Assembly (NCBI GenBank): GCA_963836015.1 | Contig: CAWIIF010000015.1 | Span: 1,674,001-1,738,000 of the forward strand | Reading direction: 5' to 3' | Length of the DNA: 64,000 nt | From: CAWCDJ01 sp963836015 | GTDB taxonomy: Bacteria > Acidobacteriota > Terriglobia > Bryobacterales > Bryobacteraceae | In this document: positions 18,584 to 26,540 of the stretch, in pieces | How positions within the stretch are numbered: the stretch's first letter is position 1 | How the letters are laid out: each line of letters begins with the position of its first letter | Notes under the pieces: model-generated | What the model saw: the letters and a program-made list of their open reading frames with translations, nothing else | Told to the model about the DNA's origin: nothing | Database searches by the model: none | Program-made: the position numbers and the translations under genes

Positions 18584-20795
18584 GGGAGTTCTCCTTGATT
18601 CTCATTTGAGCGATGGAAATGGTCTTCCGTTTACACGCAGGGCACAACTCCTGCCACCGGCCGGCTGGACCGGGAACGGTGTAATCGAAGCCGAGTTGCG
18701 GCAGGATCGCGTGAAGATCGTCGATGTGCATGCGGGAGGCGAAGCGCTGGCCGCAGCGGGCGCAGTGTGCGCCCGGGTCGTCAAGCCCGGCGTCCTGATA
18801 GAGTTTTACGCCGAGCTGGGCCGGCCGCTGGAAGATGTGGAAGAACTTTCCGAACGGCAGATAGAGCAGCGCGGCGATCACGGTGATGGCGTGCAGGATG
18901 GCCAGAAAGCTGTACGCCGAGCCACGCAGCCACTCCTGGGAGACGGTGAGGGCCAGGCCGGTGACGGATATGGCGAAGAGCAGAATGATGGGCAGGAAAT
19001 CCATGCCGAATTGCTGCAGGGCGCGCGCGCCTTTATCCATCATGCGGCGCCAGAGGGAGAGGGAGATGCCTGCCAAAACCAGGATGGCCGAGATATCCAG
19101 CCCATGAAACAACAAGAGCGCCGTTACGGTATTCAGGTGAAAACTGCCGGCAGGGAATCCGAATAAGTACGTGACGTAGACCAACTGGTCGCCGGGCAGG
19201 GTGAGAAAGTAGATCCACCCGAAGACCAGGGGGAAGGTGATGGCAACGGCCAGGAGGCAGCCCCAGAAAAGGAATTGATGCATCCACCAGCGCAGGCGAG
19301 ACCGGTGCGCGATGAAGCGCTGCGCGGCCAGGTTCGTGACGGCCAGCGGCACGAGACGGATGAGGCTGCGAACGGCTCCGCGGCGGCGGGCGAGCTCCCA
19401 GCCGCGATCCCAATAGACGCGGGTGGGCGGCTTTTCGAGCCAGACGTTGTAGTGGTAGACGACGCCCCAGGTGGCGAAGATCACGGCGAATGTGTAGATG
19501 ACGAGGGCCGGGTCGAAGTTCTGGAGATTCCGCGAGCCGACTACGATGGCTGCCACCAGGACGGCCGTCCAGAGGGTGGCCCAGGCGCCCGCGCGCAAAC
19601 GGTCGGCAGTGCGGCGCAGGTGGGCCGGGAGAGCGATATCGAGGTCGCGCTGCCGGGGCACGAAGACACGGTGGTTGGCCCACCACAAGAGAAGCGCGGT
19701 TATGGCGAGCAGCAGGAAGCCCGGCCAGATGGCGCCGGCACGCTGCCGGAAGAACGCCAGGAGGATCGGCGGGAAGAATCCGCCGAGGCCGCCCATGGCG
19801 CCCACCAGGCCGGTGACGGTGCCGGTCTGGCCAGGAAAATACTGGGGGACCAACTTAAACACCGCGCCGTTTCCCAGGCCGAGGAGCACCGCGCAGCCGA
19901 GTGCCCCCACGGTGAACGGCACGACGGAAGGCCACGCCAGCAGCATGGCGAAAGGAGCCAGCGCCGCGAAGACCGCGCTCAGCACGCGCGCGCCGCCGAT
20001 GCGGTCGGAGAGCCAGCCTCCCAGCGGGCGCGTCAAAGTCGCGAGCACCACGAAGCCGGCGGTGCGGAATCCGGCATCGGCGGGCCCGAGTCCGAACTCG
20101 TCCTTGAGCAGGGTGGGCAGGTAGATCGAGAAGGCAACGAACCCGCCGAAGGTCAGGAAATAGAAAGCCGCCAGCAGCCAGGAGAGCTTCTCGCGAGTGA
20201 GAACCTCGATCATGTCGCGCGCGCCATTGCGGCGCGCGCCCGCAACCGCGGGGGCGTCGCGGGCGAGCAGGGCGAAGACCACGGCCCAGAGGACGAGCAG
20301 AACCGCAACCGTGCGATAAACCGCCGGCATCCCCAGGCGAGCGGCCAGGACCGGTCCCAGGAAGACGGCGGCGGACTGGCCGATGTTGCCCAATCCGTAA
20401 ACGCCCAAGGCGCTGCCCTGCCGCTCCGGCGGAGTCCAGCGGGAGACGTAGCCCACGCCGATCGCGAACGAAGAGCCCGCAAGCCCGACCAGGAAAGCGA
20501 TTACCAGGAGGCCCGAATAAGTGGACTGGTGCGGGACGAGCCAGACCGGCACCGCGACGGCGGCCATCAGGAGGGTGAACACGATGCGCCCGCCGAAACG
20601 GTCGGTGAGCATGCCCATGGGAATGCGTGCCAGCGCCCCGAGAATCACCGGGACGGCCACGAGGAAGGCTGTCTCCGAAGGTGAGAGATGGAAGACTTCG
20701 CGGAAGCGGGGAGCGAAGGCGCTGATCAGGCCCCAAGCGGCGAAGCAGGCCGTAAAAGAGATGGTGCCCAGCGCGACGTGGCGAGAATTGGGCAT
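18576..20795 (-). CDS. NarK-like nitrate/nitrite MFS transporter fused to cytochrome-b-like membrane domain and zinc-ribbon tail
   Basis: 739 residues from the ATG at 20795 (AAGGAGGGG upstream). Residues ~1-415 are a 12-TM major facilitator with the MFS loop GMLTDRFGGR and glycine-rich NarK-like segments. Residues ~440-680 add about six more helices with well-placed His residues (WWMHQFLFWG, GSFHLNTVTALLLFHG, LAILHAITVIA, GKFFHIF) resembling NarI/HdrE-type heme b subunits. The tail has two Cys pairs (CARCG, CPACK). A single protein would thus import nitrate and hand quinol electrons to the reductase. Promoter elements lie at 20819-20860. Confidence 0.87.
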   Translation of the reverse strand: MPNSRHVALGTISFTACFAAWGLISAFAPRFREVFHLSPSETAFLVAVPVILGALARIPMGMLTDRFGGRIVFTLLMAAVAVPVWLVPHQSTYSGLLVIAFLVGLAGSSFAIGVGYVSRWTPPERQGSALGVYGLGNIGQSAAVFLGPVLAARLGMPAVYRTVAVLLVLWAVVFALLARDAPAVAGARRNGARDMIEVLTREKLSWLLAAFYFLTFGGFVAFSIYLPTLLKDEFGLGPADAGFRTAGFVVLATLTRPLGGWLSDRIGGARVLSAVFAALAPFAMLLAWPSVVPFTVGALGCAVLLGLGNGAVFKLVPQYFPGQTGTVTGLVGAMGGLGGFFPPILLAFFRQRAGAIWPGFLLLAITALLLWWANHRVFVPRQRDLDIALPAHLRRTADRLRAGAWATLWTAVLVAAIVVGSRNLQNFDPALVIYTFAVIFATWGVVYHYNVWLEKPPTRVYWDRGWELARRRGAVRSLIRLVPLAVTNLAAQRFIAHRSRLRWWMHQFLFWGCLLAVAITFPLVFGWIYFLTLPGDQLVYVTYLFGFPAGSFHLNTVTALLLFHGLDISAILVLAGISLSLWRRMMDKGARALQQFGMDFLPIILLFAISVTGLALTVSQEWLRGSAYSFLAILHAITVIAALLYLPFGKFFHIFQRPAQLGVKLYQDAGLDDPGAHCARCGQRFASRMHIDDLHAILPQLGFDYTVPGPAGRWQELCPACKRKTISIAQMRIKENSLG

Positions 20796-20818
20796 TCCCC
20801 TCCTTTCCTCTCCTATAC

Positions 20819-20824
20819 AATCTA
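20819..20824 (-). promoter_or_regulatory. Candidate -10 hexamer for the narK-like operon
   Basis: TAGATT on the - strand matches TATAAT at four of six positions. A start site about seven bases on would put the centre of the GTGA-N6-TCAC box near -41, the class II activator position. The leader would be about 17 bases and contains AAGGAGGGG. Confidence 0.4.
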
Positions 20825-20844
20825 CCTCTCTCGAAGCCAATCGC

Positions 20845-20860
20845 CGTGATCTAAGTCACA
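20845..20860. promoter_or_regulatory. CRP/FNR-superfamily operator-like box 1
   Basis: GTGATCTAAGTCAC is a perfect GTGA-N6-TCAC palindrome extended by an A on the right, close to the CRP consensus TGTGA-N6-TCACA. It lies between the divergent narK-like operon and the hemerythrin gene. Spacing suits activation of the nitrate operon. Confidence 0.65.
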
Positions 20861-20886
20861 GCGGCTGTGTTCAGACATGGGTCACC

Positions 20887-21447
20887 ATGGGAAACATGCC
20901 TGTAGTGATTGGAGCGAAGCCGGAGAGTCCGTTCGCCGACCCGATCGGCCTGTTGACGGACTGTCATCGCCGGATCGAGCGGTTCCTGTCGGTGCTGGTG
21001 CAAATTGCCGCCGAAGCGCATGGGGGGCCGCTCAACGACGAGCAGCGCGCCGCGCTCGAGACGGCCCTGCGGTACTTCCGGGAAGCCGCACCGAAGCATA
21101 TCGCCGACGAGGAAGAGACGCTGTTTCCGCGAATGCGTTCGATGGACAAGCCCGAGGTGACGGCCGTGATGGCACGGGTGGATTGGCTGGAACGGGACCA
21201 CGACCGGGCGGAACGACGCCATGCCGAGGTGGACCGGCTAGGCGAAGCGTGGCTGACTGCCGGTACGCTGGCGGCGAGCGACGCGGGCAGGCTTGGGACG
21301 CTGCTCGCCGAACTGGCAGATCTCTACCGGGACCACATCGCCGTGGAGGAGGGCGAGGTGTTTCCGGCGGCGGCTCGCGCGCTAGACCTGCCTGAACGAA
21401 AAGCCATGGGCGGGGAGATGGCCTCGCGCCGCGGCATCAACCTGTGA
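20887..21447 (+). CDS. Hemerythrin-domain protein
   Basis: 186 residues from the ATG at 20887; the ATG at 20896 with GGGAA before it is an equally possible start. Conserved ligands of a diiron hemerythrin fold are visible: His in DCHRRIERFL, His and Glu in KHIADEEETLFPRM, His in DHDRAERRH and YRDHIAVEEGEVFP. Such proteins bind O2 or NO or repair iron centres. Cytoplasmic, no signal. Position between a nitrate-reductase-like operon and a cytochrome peroxidase, with CRP/FNR-type boxes on both sides, suggests a role in nitric oxide or oxygen response. Confidence 0.88.
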   Translation: MGNMPVVIGAKPESPFADPIGLLTDCHRRIERFLSVLVQIAAEAHGGPLNDEQRAALETALRYFREAAPKHIADEEETLFPRMRSMDKPEVTAVMARVDWLERDHDRAERRHAEVDRLGEAWLTAGTLAASDAGRLGTLLAELADLYRDHIAVEEGEVFPAAARALDLPERKAMGGEMASRRGINL

Positions 21448-21458
21448 CCCTGGTCACG
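21443..21458. promoter_or_regulatory. CRP/FNR-superfamily operator-like box 2
   Basis: TGTGACCCTGGTCACG contains a second perfect GTGA-N6-TCAC palindrome. It overlaps the hemerythrin stop codon (TGA at 21445-21447) and is centred 148 bases upstream of the cytochrome peroxidase ATG. Part of the motif is coding, so chance cannot be excluded. Confidence 0.5.
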
Positions 21459-21598
21459 TAAAGGGTCAGCGCGCGACGTCCGGATTGGTAGTTCCGGCAC
21501 CGTTCCTTCAGGCAATCCGCTTTTCTGTTACCGGGGAGACAGTCGAATTCACCCGGCGCGACTCACAATGTTAGCCAAGTTCCCGTGAGGAGTTTCTT

Positions 21599-23041
21599 AT
21601 GCGCCGGCCGGTTTGGGTCTCCGCTGCGGTTTGCTGCGGGTTGGTCGCGGCGGTAGCCGCGCGACAGGAGGCATTGCGGCACGGCCGCGGGGAGCAGGAG
21701 GCGGAGCGCCTGACCTCCGCAGAAGGGCTGCGGCAGGTGGAGGAGGCTGCGCGAAAGATCGAAGCCGGCGAGAACGCGGCGCTGGTGGAGATGCGCTCCG
21801 GCATGGCCTCGATGGACCGGTACCAGCGGAATAAGCTGCTGGGCCGCCTGTTGCTGCACGATCGCAACCTCTCGGTGAACCGCAACAGCGCCTGCGTGCT
21901 CTGCCACGCGGCGGACGCGGGATACACGGGACCTTCGCCGGCCGTCAACAGTACGACCGTGGCTTACCCGGGATCGGTGCGCACACGGCACGGCCGCCGG
22001 CGGCCGCAGAGTTACAATTACGCGCCGTTCGCGCCCATGTTGCACTACAATTCGCTGACCGGGGATTTCCTCGGAGGAAACTTCTGGGACATGCGCGCCA
22101 CCGGGCTTAACCTGGCGAACCCCGCGGCGTCGCAGGCGCAGGGGCCGCCGATCGATCCGGACGAGATGGGGTTCCGCGATCCGGCCTGCGTCGTGTACCG
22201 GATGTCCGAGCGGCCCTACCGCCCGCTGTTCGAGAGCGTCTGGGGAGCCGGAGCTCTGAACTTTCGATGGCCGAAGAATGCAGCCGCGGTTTGCGACACG
22301 GTTTGGAACGGCCAGGGGAAGCATTGCGACCAGGATCCGCGCGCGTCGTCCTGTTTGAGCCTGAGGGCGGAAGAGCGAGCGGCGATAATGCGGGCGTACG
22401 ACGAATTCGGACTGTCGATCGCGGTGAACGAAGCTTCCGAGGAGGCGAGCCCGTTCACGTCCAAGTTCGACCATTTCAAGGCCGGCGCGGCGCAGCTTTC
22501 GCCGGAGGAGCAGGCGGGGATGGAACTGTTCAACGGAAAGGCGCGCTGCCACGAGTGCCACATTTCGTCCGGAACACAGCCGCTGTTCACGGACTTCACG
22601 GCGGACAACCTGGGGGTTCCGGCCAACCTGGACATCTCACCGGGATCGCACCAGCCGGACCTCGGCGTCGGAGCGTTTCTGGCGGATCGAAGCGCGAATC
22701 CGAACTATGCCCAGTGGTCGAAGTACGCACCGGCATACATGGGCAAATTTCAGGCGCCTACGCTGCGCAATGTGGATATGCGGCCTTATCCCGAGTTTGT
22801 GAAGGCGTACATGCACAACGGGTACTTCAAGTCGCTGAAGGAAGTAGTGCACTTCTACAACACGCGGGATGCGCTGCCGCGGTGCCGGCAGGGGGATCCG
22901 GGAGAGAAGGTGAGCTGCTGGCCCGCGCCGGACGTGGAGGAGAATGTCAACAAGACGCAGTTGGGGAGGCTGGGGCTGACGGAGGCGCAGGAAGATCAGG
23001 TCGTCGCGTTTTTGAAGACGCTGACGGATGGGTCTAAGTAG
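21599..23041 (+). CDS. Diheme cytochrome c peroxidase / MauG-family protein
   Basis: 480 residues with an N-terminal hydrophobic segment (VWVSAAVCCGLVAAVAA) acting as signal or anchor. Two c-type heme sites are present: CVLCH at residues 99-103 and CHECH with the functional CxxCH at 317-321. Spacing of about 218 residues, the segment GNFWDMRATGLNLANPAASQAQGP and a C-terminal hfYNTR motif fit the CCP/MauG family. It may reduce peroxide or oxidise a partner protein in the periplasm. GAGGAG lies before the ATG. The gene ends in a hairpin. Confidence 0.9.
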   Translation: MRRPVWVSAAVCCGLVAAVAARQEALRHGRGEQEAERLTSAEGLRQVEEAARKIEAGENAALVEMRSGMASMDRYQRNKLLGRLLLHDRNLSVNRNSACVLCHAADAGYTGPSPAVNSTTVAYPGSVRTRHGRRRPQSYNYAPFAPMLHYNSLTGDFLGGNFWDMRATGLNLANPAASQAQGPPIDPDEMGFRDPACVVYRMSERPYRPLFESVWGAGALNFRWPKNAAAVCDTVWNGQGKHCDQDPRASSCLSLRAEERAAIMRAYDEFGLSIAVNEASEEASPFTSKFDHFKAGAAQLSPEEQAGMELFNGKARCHECHISSGTQPLFTDFTADNLGVPANLDISPGSHQPDLGVGAFLADRSANPNYAQWSKYAPAYMGKFQAPTLRNVDMRPYPEFVKAYMHNGYFKSLKEVVHFYNTRDALPRCRQGDPGEKVSCWPAPDVEENVNKTQLGRLGLTEAQEDQVVAFLKTLTDGSK

Positions 23042-23063
23042 GGCAGGCCGAGCTTGGCTCGGC
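23039..23063 (+). terminator. Hairpin at the 3' end of the peroxidase gene (partial stop-linked repeat)
   Basis: The stop TAG begins TAGGGCAGGCC, like the stop-linked repeat, followed by GCCGAGC-TTG-GCTCGGC, a perfect seven-pair stem with a three-base loop (23047-23063). No long T run follows, only TTGGG. It lies back to back with the repeat copy of the convergent GH36 gene. Confidence 0.6.
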
Positions 23064-23065
23064 TT

Positions 23066-23089
23066 GGGCAGGCCTGGAGGCCTACCCTA
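23066..23089 (-). repeat. Stop-codon-linked hairpin repeat, copy 3
   Basis: On the - strand it begins at the TAG of the GH36 gene: TAGGGTAGGCCTCC then AGGCCTGCCC. GGGTAGGCCT pairs with AGGCCTGCCC (ten pairs with one G-T). All 24 bases are identical to copy 4 at 24876-24899. Confidence 0.8.
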
Positions 23090-24838
23090 CCGGAGCACGA
23101 GGACGGTGGCGTCGTGGGGGGCCAGGTCGATCGAGACGGTGGATTGACGGCCGTAATCGCGGCCTGACCAGAGGTCGGTGACGCGGGCGGTGCGCGGGAG
23201 TTGGACTGTCCGCTTCGCGGGATTGTCGCCCCAGTTGAAGACGCAAACCAGGTCGCGGTCCTTCAGGTGGACGGTGCCGGTCTGGAGCGATTCATCGGGG
23301 AACTCGGCGGCTACTCCGGTGGGCGGCAGCAGCTTCTTCAGCATGGCGAGACGGTCGGCGGGCAGGGTGGTGAGGTCGTCGCCGGAGAGCACCAGGCCGC
23401 CGGCGGCGACGGCCACGGTGGCGTGAAAGCGGTACTCGGCGAGCGGAAGGCTGCCGCTCAAAGTGACGGCGTCGGGGTCGTTCCACCACAGGCGTCCGTT
23501 CTGCCAGTTTCGGTTCAGGTTCTGCCGCGCGATCTTCTCGAAGGTTTCCCAGGTGCGGCGGACGTCGCCGGAACTGCGCGAGCCGTGGATCAGGCCGAAG
23601 GACGGCCAGATGGGATGATTGCAGCCCAGGATGAAGCTGTCGCCGGATCCGCGCAGAATGGCCTGCATGCCGCGGCGGTAGGCTTCGATGCGGGTGGCCT
23701 TCGGGTCGTAGAGGTGGCCGCCGTGCATGGCGCCCCAGAAATTGGCGTCCAGCTTGAAATAGGTGACGCCCCATTCCTGGCGCATGGTGCGGAAGACGGA
23801 CTCCAGATGGCGCTGGACGGCCGGATTGGTGCCGTCGAGAGCGTACCACGGGCCGCGGCGCCAGCCCTGGAAGGTGACCTTGTCGGCGGGTAGGGGCTTG
23901 CCGTCGTCGCCCTTCATGAACCAGTCGGGGTGCTGCTGAAAGAGGTGCGAGCCGGCTTCGGCGATGAAGGGCGCTACCCAGATCGCGGGCTCGAATCCCT
24001 GTTTGCGGATGGCCTGGAGGACGCCCTGCACGCCGCCGCCGAAGGCCTTGCCGGTCTCCAGCCAATCGCCCATGGCGGGCTGGTAGCCGTCGTCGAGCTG
24101 GACGTACTTGAGCTGAGGCGCGTCTTTGGCGATGGCGGCGAGGTTATCCATCACGTTCTTGGCGGTGACGCGCGGTCCGAAGCAGTACCAGGAACACCAG
24201 CCGGCGGGCGGAGCCTTGAACTTGAGCGGCGGGTGGTTATGGTCGATGCGGGCAGCCAGTTGGGAGAGCAGGGCGGCGCGATCGGGGCCGGTCGTGTAGA
24301 GGAACTCTTCGAGGTCCCAGGATTCGCCGGGGCCGAGCGCCAGGCCTTCGGTATCGAGCACCACCTCGATGGATTTCGGACGCAGGTAGAAGCGGCCGAT
24401 GAAGCGGCGGCAACTGGTGAACGCGAGCAGCATGGTGGGTCCGCCGTCCGGGGTGAGGGTCATCATCCCGGTGAGGACGCGGGCGTCGGGCGGCTGCGGG
24501 ATTTTGTAGTGGGCCAGTTCGTCGTAACCGAGGTCGACAGGGTGCGCGAGGGTGCCGGCGGTTTGCGAGAGCATCTGGAAGCTCTCGCCATAGAGGGCGG
24601 TGTCCCCGGGCAGGTCGTGACTGATGCGGAAGAGGGCGACCTCCTTTACGTGGACCGCCGCGGTGCCGGTATTGGTCAGCCGGGCGCGATAGAGGTCGCC
24701 GGCGCGCGTGCCGGAGAGCTTCAGCGCGGTGGTGGGCTCGACGGTGCGGATTTCGTGCCTGGCGGTCCAGACGTCGAGGGCTGGGGCGGCGGAGAGTACG
24801 GACAGAGACGCGAGGAGAGCGGCGGCGTAGCGCATCAT
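23087..24838 (-). CDS. Exported alpha-galactosidase-like glycoside hydrolase (GH36/clan GH-D)
   Basis: 583 residues with a signal peptide (MMRYAAALLASLSVLSAAP). The N-terminal ~200 residues are a beta-sandwich; the barrel begins with PPAGWCSWYCFGP and KYVQLDDGYQ. YFKLDANFW carries the expected nucleophile Asp, and GSRSSGDVRRTWE the expected acid/base Asp, as in GH36/GH31-related melibiases. A small C-terminal beta domain ends in LAPHDATVLVLR. Likely periplasmic hydrolysis of alpha-linked galactose or a related sugar; precise specificity unknown. Confidence 0.88.
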   Translation of the reverse strand: MMRYAAALLASLSVLSAAPALDVWTARHEIRTVEPTTALKLSGTRAGDLYRARLTNTGTAAVHVKEVALFRISHDLPGDTALYGESFQMLSQTAGTLAHPVDLGYDELAHYKIPQPPDARVLTGMMTLTPDGGPTMLLAFTSCRRFIGRFYLRPKSIEVVLDTEGLALGPGESWDLEEFLYTTGPDRAALLSQLAARIDHNHPPLKFKAPPAGWCSWYCFGPRVTAKNVMDNLAAIAKDAPQLKYVQLDDGYQPAMGDWLETGKAFGGGVQGVLQAIRKQGFEPAIWVAPFIAEAGSHLFQQHPDWFMKGDDGKPLPADKVTFQGWRRGPWYALDGTNPAVQRHLESVFRTMRQEWGVTYFKLDANFWGAMHGGHLYDPKATRIEAYRRGMQAILRGSGDSFILGCNHPIWPSFGLIHGSRSSGDVRRTWETFEKIARQNLNRNWQNGRLWWNDPDAVTLSGSLPLAEYRFHATVAVAAGGLVLSGDDLTTLPADRLAMLKKLLPPTGVAAEFPDESLQTGTVHLKDRDLVCVFNWGDNPAKRTVQLPRTARVTDLWSGRDYGRQSTVSIDLAPHDATVLVLR

Positions 24839-24875
24839 CCGTTACTTTATCGCTAGTCTGTGGAGCTCCGGGGCG

Positions 24876-24899
24876 GGGCAGGCCTGGAGGCCTACCCTA
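24876..24899 (-). repeat. Stop-codon-linked hairpin repeat, copy 4
   Basis: Identical to copy 3 over 24 bases, starting at the TAG stop of the VOC gene at 24897. The ten-pair hairpin is complete. Confidence 0.8.
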
Positions 24900-25265
24900 C
24901 TTGGCGGATGGGTCGTTCTGCATGATGCCGAAGATGTGGCCTTCGGTGTCCTTGCAGTAGGCCAGCCAGCCGATGCCGGGGATCGGCATCTTGGGAACCA
25001 CGCACTGGCCGCCGCTCCCGGTGATGGTGGCAAGGCTTGCGTCCACGTTCGCGACATCCATCGTGTTCACGCACGGCTGGGCGGGATCCCGGCGCGGCAT
25101 GAGGCCGCCGTTGATGCCGGGCTGATCGGTCGGGCCCGTCATGACGAGCCAGTAGGGCATGGGGCCATCCCACTTCTGGAAGGTCCAACCGAAGACTCTC
25201 TGGTAGAAAGCGATGGCCCGCTCCGGGTTTTCCGCGGGGATTTCGAAGTGTACCGGTCTGTTCAT
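24897..25265 (-). CDS. VOC-family protein (glyoxalase-like)
   Basis: 122 residues. VHFEIPAENPERAIAFYQRVFGWTF and WLAYCKDTEGHIFGIMQNDP are the two halves of a VOC module, in the style of the small proteins annotated as 27 kDa antigen/CFP30B-like. AAGGAG lies upstream of the ATG, two bases after the stop of the membrane protein gene, so they form an operon. Substrate unknown. Confidence 0.86.
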   Translation of the reverse strand: MNRPVHFEIPAENPERAIAFYQRVFGWTFQKWDGPMPYWLVMTGPTDQPGINGGLMPRRDPAQPCVNTMDVANVDASLATITGSGGQCVVPKMPIPGIGWLAYCKDTEGHIFGIMQNDPSAK

Positions 25266-25267
25266 GT

Positions 25268-25639
25268 TCAGCTCCTTTTCGCGATTTGAGCCGGGGCGGT
25301 GCCCAGGCGTTGGGTCAGGTATCCGATGATGGCGCCGACGACGAAACCGGGCATCATGATCTGCAAATAATAGTGCTCTCCGTTTTCAGACGGCATGGCC
25401 GCCACAAGGTAAGCAAAGATCAGCCCCAGGATGGCGCCGGCGGCGATCCCCGCCGGGTTGGATTGGACCTTGCGGGCGAACAGGCCGCACAGGACTCCGA
25501 CGATCATGCCCTTCACGCAGGACCCCATCAGGATACTAGCCATCATGGGACGGACTTGGGGAGTGAACCAGGCAGTGCCGCCATCAATGATTCCCAGAGT
25601 GGCGCCCACGACGATCCCGACGACGGGTTTATTGATCAT
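25268..25639 (-). CDS. Small integral membrane protein, unknown function
   Basis: 123 residues with about four hydrophobic helices rich in Gly/Ala (VVGIVVGATLGIIDGG, ASILMGSCVKGMIVGVLCGLF, IAAGAILGLIFAYLVAAM, MPGFVVGAIIGYL). Repeated GxxxG-type helices suggest a compact membrane bundle. Followed two bases later by the VOC gene. No recognisable family. Confidence 0.75.
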   Translation of the reverse strand: MINKPVVGIVVGATLGIIDGGTAWFTPQVRPMMASILMGSCVKGMIVGVLCGLFARKVQSNPAGIAAGAILGLIFAYLVAAMPSENGEHYYLQIMMPGFVVGAIIGYLTQRLGTAPAQIAKRS

Positions 25640-25682
25640 GTTTCACCTCTACACATACATTCCGCGTTTCCGACGATTTCCT

Positions 25683-26540
25683 TTAACGGCGCGAAAGAAA
25701 AAATAATGCGAACTTTACCACGAGGAAGGCGGCGATGAGAAGGAGGAGAACCTGGTTGCGGCGCATGAAGCGGGCGGATCGCTCCCAAGGACTTTCGCGA
25801 TAGGCGGTAACCGGCAGACCGTCCAGGAAGCGGGTGACGTCTTCGGCGAGTTGGGGTACGCCGGGGTAGCGTGCGGAGGGGTCGGGATCCGTAGCTCGCC
25901 GGATGACGGCGGCCAAAGGGCGGTTTTCGGCGCCGCGGACCACGTCTTCCAGGATGCGGCCGAGGGAGTAGATGTCCGCGCGGCGATCGGGGGAGGCTTC
26001 GGGGGCGGCATAGGGCGGGGTTCCGGCGGACGGGGGCAAGTCCAAATCGTCCATGCGGCGGGCGATGCCCCAGTCCATTACGAAGACCTCGCCGAAACTG
26101 CCGGCCATGATGTTCTGCGGCTTGAGGTCGCGGTGGATCACTCCGCAATCGTGGGCAAAGGCGACGGCTTCGCAGATGCGCACGAACAGGCGCAGGCGGG
26201 CGGGGAGGGATTCTCCGTCGCGCAGATACTCATCGAGGCGGCGGCCGTGCACCAGGCGCATGGCGTAATAGAGCCGTCCGTCGGGGAGGGAGCCGGAGTC
26301 GTAGACCGGGACGAGCCCGGGGTGTTCCAGGCGGGCGAGAATTTTGGGCTCGGCGGCGGAGAGGGCGTCGATCACCTTCAACGCCACGGACCGCTCCAGG
26401 GATGCGTCCCAGGCCTGGTAGACGATTCCCATGCCGCCGCGCCCGAGCTCATGCTCGAGGCGGTAGCGGGTGCCGGAGAGGTCGGGCTGCTCGGTGACGC
26501 GGCGGAGGCGCTCCAGGGCGTCGTCGGAGAGGAAGCTCAT
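25683..26540 (-). CDS. Ser/Thr protein kinase with C-terminal tail anchor
   Basis: 285 residues from the ATG at 26540, overlapping the sigma factor stop as ATGA. Hanks-type kinase features: GRGGMGIVYQAWD glycine loop, ALKVID lysine, HRDLKPQN (Asp138) and a DWG in place of DFG (Asp156). A single TM helix at ~261-282 (VLLLLIAAFLVVKFALFFL) ends the protein with almost nothing beyond it, so it has no sensor domain. Probably phosphorylates the co-encoded sigma factor or an associated protein. Confidence 0.9.
   Translation of the reverse strand: MSFLSDDALERLRRVTEQPDLSGTRYRLEHELGRGGMGIVYQAWDASLERSVALKVIDALSAAEPKILARLEHPGLVPVYDSGSLPDGRLYYAMRLVHGRRLDEYLRDGESLPARLRLFVRICEAVAFAHDCGVIHRDLKPQNIMAGSFGEVFVMDWGIARRMDDLDLPPSAGTPPYAAPEASPDRRADIYSLGRILEDVVRGAENRPLAAVIRRATDPDPSARYPGVPQLAEDVTRFLDGLPVTAYRESPWERSARFMRRNQVLLLLIAAFLVVKFALFFLSRR

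Noticed and set aside
16481..18598. 705-residue + strand open frame
   Set aside because: Antisense shadow of the molybdopterin reductase; composition rich in Gly/Ala/Arg/Asp without any motif.
21649..21657. GGCGGTAGC as a second ops element
   Set aside because: Lies within the signal segment of the peroxidase gene without a hairpin or antiterminator gene; the octamer also occurs at 23674 and 26459 in or opposite coding DNA, showing its chance frequency.
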